64,000 nt of DNA, taken from contig RZZN01000015.1 of NCBI GenBank assembly GCA_009929855.1, forward strand, positions 1-64,000, given 5' to 3'. This stretch comes from Gammaproteobacteria bacterium (GTDB lineage: Bacteria; Pseudomonadota; Gammaproteobacteria; Chromatiales; Chromatiaceae). Of this stretch, positions 26,395 through 34,927 are shown piece after piece (the first letter of the stretch is position 1; the number at the start of each line of letters is the position of its first letter). The position numbers and the translations under genes are program-made. The notes beneath the pieces were generated by a model. That model made no database searches. It was not told the DNA's origin and was given only the letters and a program-made list of their open reading frames with translations.

Positions 26395-26513
26395 GAGACC
26401 AGGATCCGCGAATCAGCGGAGACTATCCTAGCATCTTGGAGCGCCTGGGTGTGCGTCGCCATGGCGAGCGGTTGGCCACCGACGCGATCCAGGCGCACAT
26501 GTATCGCCGGTGA

Positions 26514-28332
26514 TCATGCGGAGGACGTGAATCGGGGCGTTTTGACGGGCCTGCTCTCGTGGGCCTCGCTGCGGTCGAGCGCGCGCCGCGAGCGGCTCGC
26601 CAGCGTCGCCGGCAGGGTCAGGACGAACTGAATTCCCGCGCCCGGGGGTGTCGATCAGCGTGATGTCGCCGCCCATGACACGCGCCAGCCGGCGACTGAT
26701 CGGGAGCCCGAGACGGCTGCCACTGGCGGCTGGGGCGCCAGCGTCGAGACCGCACTTGCGCACTGGCTCGAGGGACGGGGCCTGATCGGCGGTATCGGTA
26801 TCCGTGATGGTGAAACGCAATGCCACCCGATCATTCGCGTCTGGATCCGGGCTGGCGTTCGCGGTGAGCAGCACCTTGCCCGCTGGGGTCAGTCGGATGG
26901 CATCGTCGAGCAGCCGGTTGAGGATCTGTGCCAGCCGTTGCCGATCCACCTGGACCGCGGCCGGCAGGTTGGCGTCCAGCAACAGATCGAATGTCAGGCC
27001 CCTGGCGCGTGCGAGGGGCGCGAGGGGCGCGGCGCAATCCCTCAACAGACGGTGTAGGTCGGTCGTCTGCTTGGCCGGGTGCTGGCAGCCATGCTCCAGC
27101 CTGCCGAGATCCAGGATGCTCTTGACCAGATCGAGCAATTGCTGACCATTGCGGCGCACGATGGCGAGCAGCTCGCGGCGACGCTCAGCGGTGGCGGCCG
27201 TGGCCATGTCGCCGTGCTCATCCATGCGCTCGAGCATCTCGGTAAAGCCGAGGATGGCGTGCAGCGGGGTCATTAAAACGTGTTTTGTGTCGGCCAGCAA
27301 TTCGTGCATGGCCCGCGCGATCTCATCTCCGGCGCTCACCGGTGCCGCTGCGGTCGGTGTGTGCTCGGAGACCTCGATGAAGGCGATCAGGCGCAGCGAC
27401 TCGCTCACCGTGGTGTTGATGAGGATCTCGCGCCAGGCGCCGTCCTTGCACCTGACACGCAGATTCCTGGATTGGTTGGTACCGGCCGGGGTGGCGCCTG
27501 GCATGAGTGCCGCGAGCACGGGTGTCGTCGCCACCGGGTGCTGCCTTGGGTCCAGATTGGCGTCCTGGGTCCATTGCGCGAGTGTCGGCATTTCATCCAG
27601 TGCATAGCCGAAGGTGCGTGTGAATTGCGCGTTGACGTAGAGCACCCGTCCGTCTGGACGGCGCTCGGAGGCGGCGATCGCGACCGGCAGGGTGTCGAGC
27701 AGGCGGGCGAGGAGCGAGTCGCCGGTCAATTGCTCGAGCAGCCAGAGACGCTCATCGAGCCTGAGATGACTCTCGATCAGGTCGCGCAGCTTTTCCATCA
27801 GCCGGGTGACCATGCCCGAATCCGGGTAGGGCCGATCATGGAGCATGCAGAGGGTGCCAAACAGCTGGCCCGAGCCGAGGCGGATGGGGAGCCCCACGTA
27901 GGCGATCAGGCCATGCTTGCGGTGGTCTGGATTGTCCCGCCAGTGGGGCGAGCTGGTGGCATCCGCCACATGCAGCAGTGTCCCGCTTGCGATGACCTGC
28001 TCACAGTAGAGACCGGAGCCGAGCAGCGGCTCGCGCGCGCCGACCTGGTAAGGATTGGCCGCGTCTTGACTGGCCACGCACACCTCGATGTCATCCTCGC
28101 GCACGCGCATGACGAGACAGGCGCGCACCCCCGCCACTTGCGCGATGAGATCGACGATCTCTTGCCAGGACTCGAGCGTGGCGGCTGACAGTGCGACATG
28201 CCTAGGCTCGATCGATGCGCGACACCCTCCCGACGGGGTCGTGTCGATCCGATCCATGGGGCATGTGGATCGCGTGGCTGTTTCCTGCACGGCATCCCTG
28301 CCGCCGCGTTCGGATCGAGTCGCAGTGGGCAT
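26514..28332 (-). pseudogene. GAF/PAS histidine kinase with a frameshift and degenerate ATPase domain
   Basis: The gene starts at ATG 28332 (MPTATRSER) with GAGGA upstream. It has a GAF domain (about 35-200), a PAS domain (about 205-330), and a kinase core whose H-box keeps its His (KHVLMTPLHAILGF). Near 26644-26648 a run of five G (plus strand) shifts the frame. Removing one base restores a normal ending (GIQFVLTLPATL, then SRS) that stops at 26514-26516; as read, the frame runs into unrelated sequence to 26428. The ATPase motifs are also degraded: N-box reads LLDDAIRLTP, with Asp for the key Asn, G1 reads DTDTADQ, and G2 is GSRLGLPI. It may be a pseudokinase or a decaying gene, unless the extra base is a sequencing error. 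Confidence 0.7.
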
Positions 28333-28846
28333 GCTGTCATCCTCGCGACAGTCGGGGACCGCTGGCGAGCACGGGTCATGATGGCGTGTCACTTGCTTCG
28401 ATCTCCATGACCAAGGGGGGCGAGTGATCAGGAATGGCGCAGTCGTGTCCAGGTTCCAGGTGTTCGTGGGTGAGGGGGCGGACGATGAACACAGAGCGGG
28501 AGGTTGCAAGGCCGCTGGTTCGGGTGGATGCCCCGCCACTTGCGCCAGTCAGGGTCGAGCGCGAGCGATCGCTTGACGAGTCAAAACAACACGACATAGG
28601 GCCAAAACATACCAGCAAAGGCGACGTCATACCCGTGATGAAACCTTGCACAAGCTTGCAGGCAGCGCTGGAGTCGGTGCCTCTTGGCCGCAAGGGATGA
28701 GGGCATTTTGGCGCCCCGAGTCGACCCACGGTTTGCGGACCGGGCAGGCGAGGGGGCGCGCGTGTTATCCTAGGATCCGATTCGCATGTGCCGAGAGATC
28801 CTCGATCTCGTCCGTCCCCTTTGTCACGACCCTGGTCAAGCCCGCC
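28333..28846. other. Divergent intergenic region between the kinase remnant and glgX
   Basis: These 514 bp separate two divergently read genes and should hold promoters for both. The glgX frame stays open back to 28646, but the extra residues are unlike the family. I see a possible -35 (TTGACG near 28573) without a good -10, and no large inverted repeat. No supported gene. Confidence 0.35.
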
Positions 28847-30937
28847 ATGCCAGCCGTTCGAGAACCCTATCAGACCCTGCCCGGTCGGCGCTATCCGCTG
28901 GGTGCGAGCCTCGAGGACGATGGGGTCAACTTTTCCGTCTACAGTCGTCATGCCACTGGTGCCGAGCTCTTGCTCTATGCCGCGGCGGATAGCGCGGAGC
29001 CCTTTCAGATCATCCGTCTGGACCCGGAGATCAATCACACCTTCTTCTCTTGGCATGTCTTGGTGGTCGACCTGCCGCCAGGCACCCATTACACCTGGCG
29101 CATGCGTGGTCCGCGCGACCCGAGCACGCACGGCTGGCTGTTCGACGACCAGGTCGAGCTCGTCGACCCCTGGGCGCGCGCCATCAACCTCGGCCCCTGG
29201 GATCGCTGGCGGCGGCTGCGCGAAGGGGTCAGACCGCATGACTCGCCGCGGGCGCTGGTCTTGGCCGAGGAATACGACTGGGAAGGAGACACGCCCCTGC
29301 GTCAGCCGTCCGAGCAGACCATCATCTACGAGCTGCATGTCGGCGGCTTTACACGCCATCCCAGCTCGGGGGTGCGCCATCCGGGGACCTTTCTGGGGCT
29401 GATCGAGAAGATCCCCTATCTGCGCGACCTCGGGATCACCCATATCGAGCTGATGCCGATCATGGCCTTCGATGAGCAGGACGTCCCGCCGCGGGTCTGG
29501 GAGGCCGGTCTGCGCAACTTCTGGGGTTACAGCAGTTTCGGCTTCTTCTCGCCGCATCCGGGGTATTGCGTCACCCCCGAGCAGGCCACCCATCGGCGCG
29601 AATTTCGCGACATGGTCAAGGCGTTGCACCGGGCCGGAATCGGGGTGATCCTCGATGTGGTGTTCAACCACACCAGCGAGGGTGGTGACGGCGGACCCAT
29701 CATGAGCTTCAAGGGTTTCGCCAACGAGACCTTTTACTGCCTGGACGCGCTCGACAAGCGCATCTATCTCGATTTCACGGGCTGTGGCAACACGGTCAAC
29801 GCCAATCATCCATTCGTCGCGCGCTTCATCCTCGATGCCCTCGAATACTGGGTGCGCGAGATGCACGTGGATGGCTTTCGCTTCGATTTGGCCAGCGCCA
29901 TGGCCCGGGATGGCGATGGTCGACCGCTGGCCCACCCGCCGGTCCTCTGGGGGATCGAGCTGTCCGATACACTCTCGGCCACGCGCATCATCGCCGAGGC
30001 CTGGGACGCCGCGGGTCTCTATCAGGTCGGCAGCTTCCCCGGCTATCGCTGGATGGAATGGAACGGTCTCTATCGCGACAGTCTGCGCCGCTTCGTGCGC
30101 GGCGATCCCGGTCTGGTCCCCGAGATCGCGACCCGGCTCGCCGGCAGCAGCGATCTCTATCAGGCCAATCTGCGTCTGCCGATCAACAGCGTGAACTTCG
30201 TCACCTGTCACGATGGCTTCACGCTGTGGGATCTGGTCTCCTACAGCGACAAGGACAATCATGCCAACCGCGAGGACAATCGTGATGGCACCAATGATCA
30301 TCTGAGCTGGAATTGCGGCCTCGAGGGTCCGACTGACGATCCGGCGGTGCTCGCCTTGCGCCGTCGCCAGGCCAAGAATCTGCTGACCCTGTTGCTCCTC
30401 AGTCAAGGGATCCCGATGCTGTTGGCGGGTGACGAGCTCCTGCGCACCCAAGGTGGGAACAACAATGTCTGGTGTCAAGACAACGCGCTGGGTTGGTTGG
30501 ATTGGTCACTGGTCGAGCGCAATGCCGACATGCTGCGCTTCGTGCGCGGGCTGATCGCACTGCGCAAACGTCACCCGAGCCTGCGGCGACGCCATTTCTT
30601 GATGGGACAGGCGCGCGAGGGTCAGACATTGCCAGATATCAGCTGGCATGGCACCCGTCTGCATGAGCCCTGCTGGGACGATCCGCAGAGCCATGTCCTG
30701 GCCTTCACCCTGAGCTCGGGGCAGCCGCGCGAGGCGCGGTTGCACGTGCTGATCAACATGGACACCGAGGCGCGGCGCTTCGAGCTGCCGAGCATCCAGG
30801 GGCAAACCTGGTCGCTCGCGGTGGATACCGGGCGGGCCAGTCCGACCGACCTCATCCGGCCCGATGATCAGTCCCCGATCCAGACCCCGACGGTCCTGCT
30901 GCGCCCGCGCAGCATCCAGGTCATGGAGGGTCGGTGA
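28847..30937 (+). CDS. glgX: Glycogen debranching enzyme (GH13, isoamylase type)
   Basis: A 696-residue cytoplasmic alpha-1,6-glucosidase that removes branch stubs from glycogen. The N-terminal CBM48-like domain (about 10-150) starts PGRRYPLGASLEDDGVNFSV. The catalytic barrel has IYELHVGGFTRHPSSG, nucleophile Asp in DGFRFDLAS, acid Glu in IIAEAWDAAG, and Asp in FVTCHDGFTLWDL. YSDKDNHANREDNRDGTNDH is characteristic of GlgX/TreX enzymes. ATG 28847 fits the family start although no strong ribosome site is seen. It leads a plus-strand glycogen block with a GH57 enzyme and glgA; glgB and glgC are absent here. Confidence 0.93.
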   Translation: MPAVREPYQTLPGRRYPLGASLEDDGVNFSVYSRHATGAELLLYAAADSAEPFQIIRLDPEINHTFFSWHVLVVDLPPGTHYTWRMRGPRDPSTHGWLFDDQVELVDPWARAINLGPWDRWRRLREGVRPHDSPRALVLAEEYDWEGDTPLRQPSEQTIIYELHVGGFTRHPSSGVRHPGTFLGLIEKIPYLRDLGITHIELMPIMAFDEQDVPPRVWEAGLRNFWGYSSFGFFSPHPGYCVTPEQATHRREFRDMVKALHRAGIGVILDVVFNHTSEGGDGGPIMSFKGFANETFYCLDALDKRIYLDFTGCGNTVNANHPFVARFILDALEYWVREMHVDGFRFDLASAMARDGDGRPLAHPPVLWGIELSDTLSATRIIAEAWDAAGLYQVGSFPGYRWMEWNGLYRDSLRRFVRGDPGLVPEIATRLAGSSDLYQANLRLPINSVNFVTCHDGFTLWDLVSYSDKDNHANREDNRDGTNDHLSWNCGLEGPTDDPAVLALRRRQAKNLLTLLLLSQGIPMLLAGDELLRTQGGNNNVWCQDNALGWLDWSLVERNADMLRFVRGLIALRKRHPSLRRRHFLMGQAREGQTLPDISWHGTRLHEPCWDDPQSHVLAFTLSSGQPREARLHVLINMDTEARRFELPSIQGQTWSLAVDTGRASPTDLIRPDDQSPIQTPTVLLRPRSIQVMEGR

Positions 30938-31058
30938 GCCATCGCCGGGCATTCCCGGGGGCGCCGATCGGCTATCATGATGGAGTTCGAAGTATTCGCA
31001 ACGGCGTCGCGTCGTCAGTCTCGGCGAGACCGCAATCGAAAACTCGCGCACGATCGGT

Positions 31059-32252
31059 ATGGCCATGGGTGTGAACGCGATCCATCATGCTCTAGGGTTG
31101 AATCTGCATCAGCCGCCGGGAAATCTGCGACTCCTCATGGAGGTCAACCCGTGGGAGGCCGAGCAGGTCATCCGCTGCTACGAGCGGATCCCCCGTTATG
31201 CGTTGCGTTATCGCGACGTGGCCTGCCTGCACGTGAGTTTTTCCGGGGTGCTGCTCGAGCAGCTGCTCGATCCGGTGGTGGTGGATCGCTTTCGCCACAT
31301 CGTCGACATTCCAGCGATGCTCGCCGCCTACCGCGCGGCCGAGAACATCGAGCTGATCGCAACCGGCCACTATTACCCGATTTTTCCACTGATCGCGCGG
31401 GCGGATTGGTCCGAGCAGATCGCGCGCGGCCGCGCGATCCTGACCCGTGCGCTCGGCCGCGTGCCGAGTGGCTTCTGGCCACCCGAGCTCGCCTTCACCA
31501 TGACCATGATCCCAGCGCTCGTCCAGGCCGGGTATGACTATGTCATCGTCGACGCCGTCCATGTCCGCCCGAGCGACGGGATCAATGATGGCTTCAGGCC
31601 CTATCTGGCCTGTCACGAAGGGGTCTGCATCACGATCGTACCGCGCGATCGCGCCCTGTCCGATGCGCAGGAGAGTGGCTTCGATCCGGATTGGCTCAGC
31701 GCTGAGCTCACTGCGCGGGTGTCGCGCTCGGCGCGCCCGCACGAGAGACGTCTGGCGACCACCTGGTGTGACGGCGAGAATGGCGGCTGGTTTCGTCAGA
31801 CCCATGAGGCGTCTGGCTTCTTCGGGCATTTTTTCGCGCCCTATGTCGAGCGCATCGCGGCTGGGACCCTTCCGATCGAGTTGGTGCGCTTGAGCGACTA
31901 TCTTGGTCAGGTGCGGGCGAGCGCGCATGCGCGGGTCCAGAGCGGTGCTTGGAACGTCGGCTCGGCCTCTGGCGTGGATCTGTCGCGCTGGGCGGGGAGC
32001 GCCGCGCAGCAAGGTGCGGTCGCCGAGCTGCAGCACCTGAGCGCGCGCTATTGGGATCTGGTGCGCCGGCTTGGCGGTCCGGGCGCGCCCGATGGGCCGC
32101 TGGCGCGGGCGCGTGACTTGATCCTGGAGGCGCAAACCAGTTGCTTTCTCGTCTGGGGCGAGACCTGGCTGCCGCAGCTCTACCACCGCACCAGTGTCGC
32201 CACGGCCGCGCTCGACGCGCTGGAGTCGGGTGGGGCGCAACGGATCGTCTAA
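31059..32252 (+). CDS. GH57-family glycoside hydrolase/glucanotransferase
   Basis: A 397-residue protein of the GH57 family, whose members act on alpha-glucans (amylase, branching or 4-alpha-glucanotransferase). Family signatures visible are LNLHQPPGNL near the N-terminus, SGFWPPELAF (likely nucleophile Glu) and WCDGENGGWF (likely acid Asp). It is shorter than characterised GH57 enzymes, being essentially the barrel plus a small helical C-terminus. It lies 121 bp after glgX. A role in glycogen branching or trimming is inferred from the neighbours; the exact activity cannot be read. Confidence 0.85.
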   Translation: MAMGVNAIHHALGLNLHQPPGNLRLLMEVNPWEAEQVIRCYERIPRYALRYRDVACLHVSFSGVLLEQLLDPVVVDRFRHIVDIPAMLAAYRAAENIELIATGHYYPIFPLIARADWSEQIARGRAILTRALGRVPSGFWPPELAFTMTMIPALVQAGYDYVIVDAVHVRPSDGINDGFRPYLACHEGVCITIVPRDRALSDAQESGFDPDWLSAELTARVSRSARPHERRLATTWCDGENGGWFRQTHEASGFFGHFFAPYVERIAAGTLPIELVRLSDYLGQVRASAHARVQSGAWNVGSASGVDLSRWAGSAAQQGAVAELQHLSARYWDLVRRLGGPGAPDGPLARARDLILEAQTSCFLVWGETWLPQLYHRTSVATAALDALESGGAQRIV

Positions 32253-32416
32253 AGGGGTCATGGTCGCGTGACGAGTGCGCGAGCCGAAACGGGGGATGTG
32301 AGATCGATACCAATCCGCAGCTTGGCGCAAGCCAGGAGAGCGATCGCATCCGGCGCCTGGAGTCGCGCGTCGAGCCGCGTGACCGACGCCCCGCCGCGGA
32401 TGCGTCGGACGCGGCC

Positions 32417-33328
32417 GTGCCGCCCGATCTGGCGCTTGCGACACCTGAGCTCATCCCACGCTTCCCGCTGCTCAACGGTGGGACTGGGCTGGTTCTGGTG
32501 GACGGCGAGGCCGGCGAGCTGCGGGCTTTTTGGCGGCTGACCGGGGCTGACCTGATGCGCGCCGCGGCCGGATTTCAACCCGGCGGCCAGCGCCCGCGGC
32601 CGGTGCTGCGCCTGCGCCGCCGCAATGCCCAGGGCAGCGAGCCGGCGGGTGAGATCGGGATCCGTCTGGTGGGTGCGGGGGGCGCTGGTGATCAGGGGTT
32701 TCGGGTCGATCCACACACGGCCCGCTACGACGCCGAGCTGGGTCTGAGCGATCAGGCCGGGGGCTGGATCCTCCTCGCCCGCTCCAACGCGGTGGATCAT
32801 GCGGCGCGGGTGGGCCTGCGCTTGGCGGCGCGTCCACTGCCGCGCGCGGCCGAGCCGGTGCATGCCGTGCAGGATCACGCGCTCGCGCCCACGGCGCACG
32901 CCCCGTCAGCGGGACTGGATGCCGCCGACGCGACGCCGCGCGTGGCCGCGGGGCAGGGCGCCGAGCCCATGCCCGTCGCGCAGCATGCGCCAGCGGATCG
33001 GGGCGTGCAGGCGCCCGTGCCGGACCATGGGTCGGATACTGGTGCGCAGGCCGAGTCGGGGCGCCAACCCGCGCTCGGGGCGGTGATGCCGCCATTGGTC
33101 TACGGTCAACCAGCCCCTGGTGCCGTCGGGCCGATCCTCGAGGCTGAGCTGCATCTCAATGGGCAGGCCCCGCCTGGCATGGAGATCGACCTCTTTGGTT
33201 GGCCTTACCGGGTCGGGCCGGGCGGGCGCTTCCATCTCGTCATCCGAGTCGATGACCCGGATCTGCTCAGACGCGCGCTCGCGGCCCATCCACCACGGCT
33301 GCCCGAGCGCGCGCTGCTCGATCCATAG
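32417..33328 (+). CDS. DUF4912-like protein of the glycogen block
   Basis: A protein of about 303 residues from GTG 32417, in a frame that stays open back into the GH57 gene. It has two similar halves: LVLVDGEAGELRAFWRLTGA at the start, and a C-terminal part with AELHLNGQAPPGMEIDLFGW and FHLVIRVDDPDLLRRALA. A Pro/Ala-rich linker (about 140-235) joins them. The pattern fits DUF4912, which often accompanies GH57/glycogen genes and may bind carbohydrate. No ATG and no clear ribosome site occur in frame between 32253 and 32417, so the true start is open. Function is unknown. Confidence 0.65.
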   Translation: MPPDLALATPELIPRFPLLNGGTGLVLVDGEAGELRAFWRLTGADLMRAAAGFQPGGQRPRPVLRLRRRNAQGSEPAGEIGIRLVGAGGAGDQGFRVDPHTARYDAELGLSDQAGGWILLARSNAVDHAARVGLRLAARPLPRAAEPVHAVQDHALAPTAHAPSAGLDAADATPRVAAGQGAEPMPVAQHAPADRGVQAPVPDHGSDTGAQAESGRQPALGAVMPPLVYGQPAPGAVGPILEAELHLNGQAPPGMEIDLFGWPYRVGPGGRFHLVIRVDDPDLLRRALAAHPPRLPERALLDP

Positions 33329-33439
33329 ATCCACTGACTGGATCCGGTCGGCGTGACCCCCGAATGAACGAGAGACACAGCGATCATCCTTGGCTCTTTC
33401 GACATGGGCGACCCCTGGCGGCTGCTCGCGCCCGTGGGG

Positions 33440-34921
33440 ATGAATGAGCCGATGCGCATCGTCATGGTCAGTGCCGAGTGTGCACCGATCGCCAAGGCCG
33501 GCGGGCTTGGCGACGTGGTGCATGGTCTGTCACGCGAGCTGATCGCGCTCGGTCAGGACGTTGAGATCATCCTGCCGGCCTATGATGCCTTGCGCCATGA
33601 CCTGGTGACCGAGCGGCGTCGGCTCTACAGCGATCTGGCGGTCGCCCATTTCGATCAGTATTTGCCGGGTCGGGTCGATGTCGGTCTGGTCGACGGGATC
33701 CGCTGCGTCTTTCTCGACGTCGACTCGCCACAGCGATTCTTCCAGCGCGGCCGCATCTATGGCGAGGCTGACGACGCTGCGCGCTTCGCCGTCTTCTGTC
33801 AGGCCGCGCTCGCCTATCTGCGCCGCCGCGCCGAGCCACCTGATATCATCCATGGTCACGATTGGCAAACGGCGCTGGTGCCGGTCCTATTGTTCGAGCA
33901 GGATTGGGGCGCGGCACTGGCGCGCGCGCGGGTCTGTTACAGCCTGCACAACGTGGGTTATCAGGGACTCGTCGAGGAGGTGATCCTGCGTCAGGTCGGT
34001 CTGGACCCGGCACGGGTGATGACCCCCGATCGTCTTCAGGATCCAGCCAATCCACGGCTGGCGAACCTCATGAAAGGTGGGATCGTCTATTCCAACTTCG
34101 TCAACACGGTCTCGCCACGTTATGCCTGGGAGGTCCAGCACACCGAGCAGGGGATGGGTCTGCAAGCGCTCTTGCGCCATTACGACGAGAAATTTGCTGG
34201 TGTGCTCAATGGGATCGATGAGACGGTGTGGAGCCCGGCGAGCGACCCACACCTTCCCGCGCCCTTCGATCAGGATCGGCTCCCGGCCAAGCTGGCAAGT
34301 CGCCGTGCGCTGCGACAGCGCTTCGGACTGGCCGAGTCGGACAAGCCGATCCTGATCCTGGTCTCCCGTCTCGACCATCAGAAGGGCGTCCATTTGATCC
34401 GCTTCGGCATTCAATACGTGCTGGCACACGGCGGACAGGTCGTCTTGCTCGGAAGCGCACTCGATGAGCGCATCGCCGAGCAGTTTCGCCAGCTGCAGGC
34501 GGCCACGGCCGAGCATCCGGATTGCCGGCTGGTCCTTGCGTATGATGAGCAGCTCGCCCATCTCATGTACGGGGGCGGGGATATGATCCTGATCCCCAGC
34601 GTCTATGAACCCTGTGGTCTGACCCAGATGATCGCCATGAAATACGGTGTGGTGCCGATTGCGCGACGAGTCGGTGGACTGGCCGATACCATCGTCGATG
34701 CCAACTATTCGACACGTCCATTCAGCGAGCGCACCGGCTATCTCTTCGATGACCTGACCGAGGAGGCCTGCGCGGCCGCGCTCGAGCGGGCCTTGGGTCT
34801 ATGGCGCGACCATCCGGCCTATTTCCGCCAGTTGCGCGTCAATGGCATGCGGATCGACCATTCCTGGCGCCGACCGGCCCACCACTATCTCGACATCTAT
34901 GCCCACATTCGGGTGCTTTAG
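33440..34921 (+). CDS. glgA: Glycogen synthase
   Basis: A 493-residue GT5 enzyme that extends alpha-1,4-glucan from ADP-glucose. The ADP-glucose motif KAGGLGDVV is near residue 20, HGHDWQTALVPVLL in the first Rossmann domain, and the catalytic PSVYEPCGLTQMIAMKYG in the second. ILVSRLDHQKGVHLI is the standard linker strand. ATG 33440 (MNEPMRIVMVSAE) is chosen; ATG 33452 or an upstream extension to 33404 are alternatives. It ends 6 bp before the SufS-SufE gene, so these may be co-transcribed. Confidence 0.95.
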   Translation: MNEPMRIVMVSAECAPIAKAGGLGDVVHGLSRELIALGQDVEIILPAYDALRHDLVTERRRLYSDLAVAHFDQYLPGRVDVGLVDGIRCVFLDVDSPQRFFQRGRIYGEADDAARFAVFCQAALAYLRRRAEPPDIIHGHDWQTALVPVLLFEQDWGAALARARVCYSLHNVGYQGLVEEVILRQVGLDPARVMTPDRLQDPANPRLANLMKGGIVYSNFVNTVSPRYAWEVQHTEQGMGLQALLRHYDEKFAGVLNGIDETVWSPASDPHLPAPFDQDRLPAKLASRRALRQRFGLAESDKPILILVSRLDHQKGVHLIRFGIQYVLAHGGQVVLLGSALDERIAEQFRQLQAATAEHPDCRLVLAYDEQLAHLMYGGGDMILIPSVYEPCGLTQMIAMKYGVVPIARRVGGLADTIVDANYSTRPFSERTGYLFDDLTEEACAAALERALGLWRDHPAYFRQLRVNGMRIDHSWRRPAHHYLDIYAHIRVL

Positions 34922-34927
34922 AACACG

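Noticed and set aside
28376-30478. A 700-codon open frame on the minus strand opposite glgX
   Set aside because: It is the antisense shadow of glgX, whose catalytic motifs are clear; the minus-strand translation has no recognisable domain and skewed composition.
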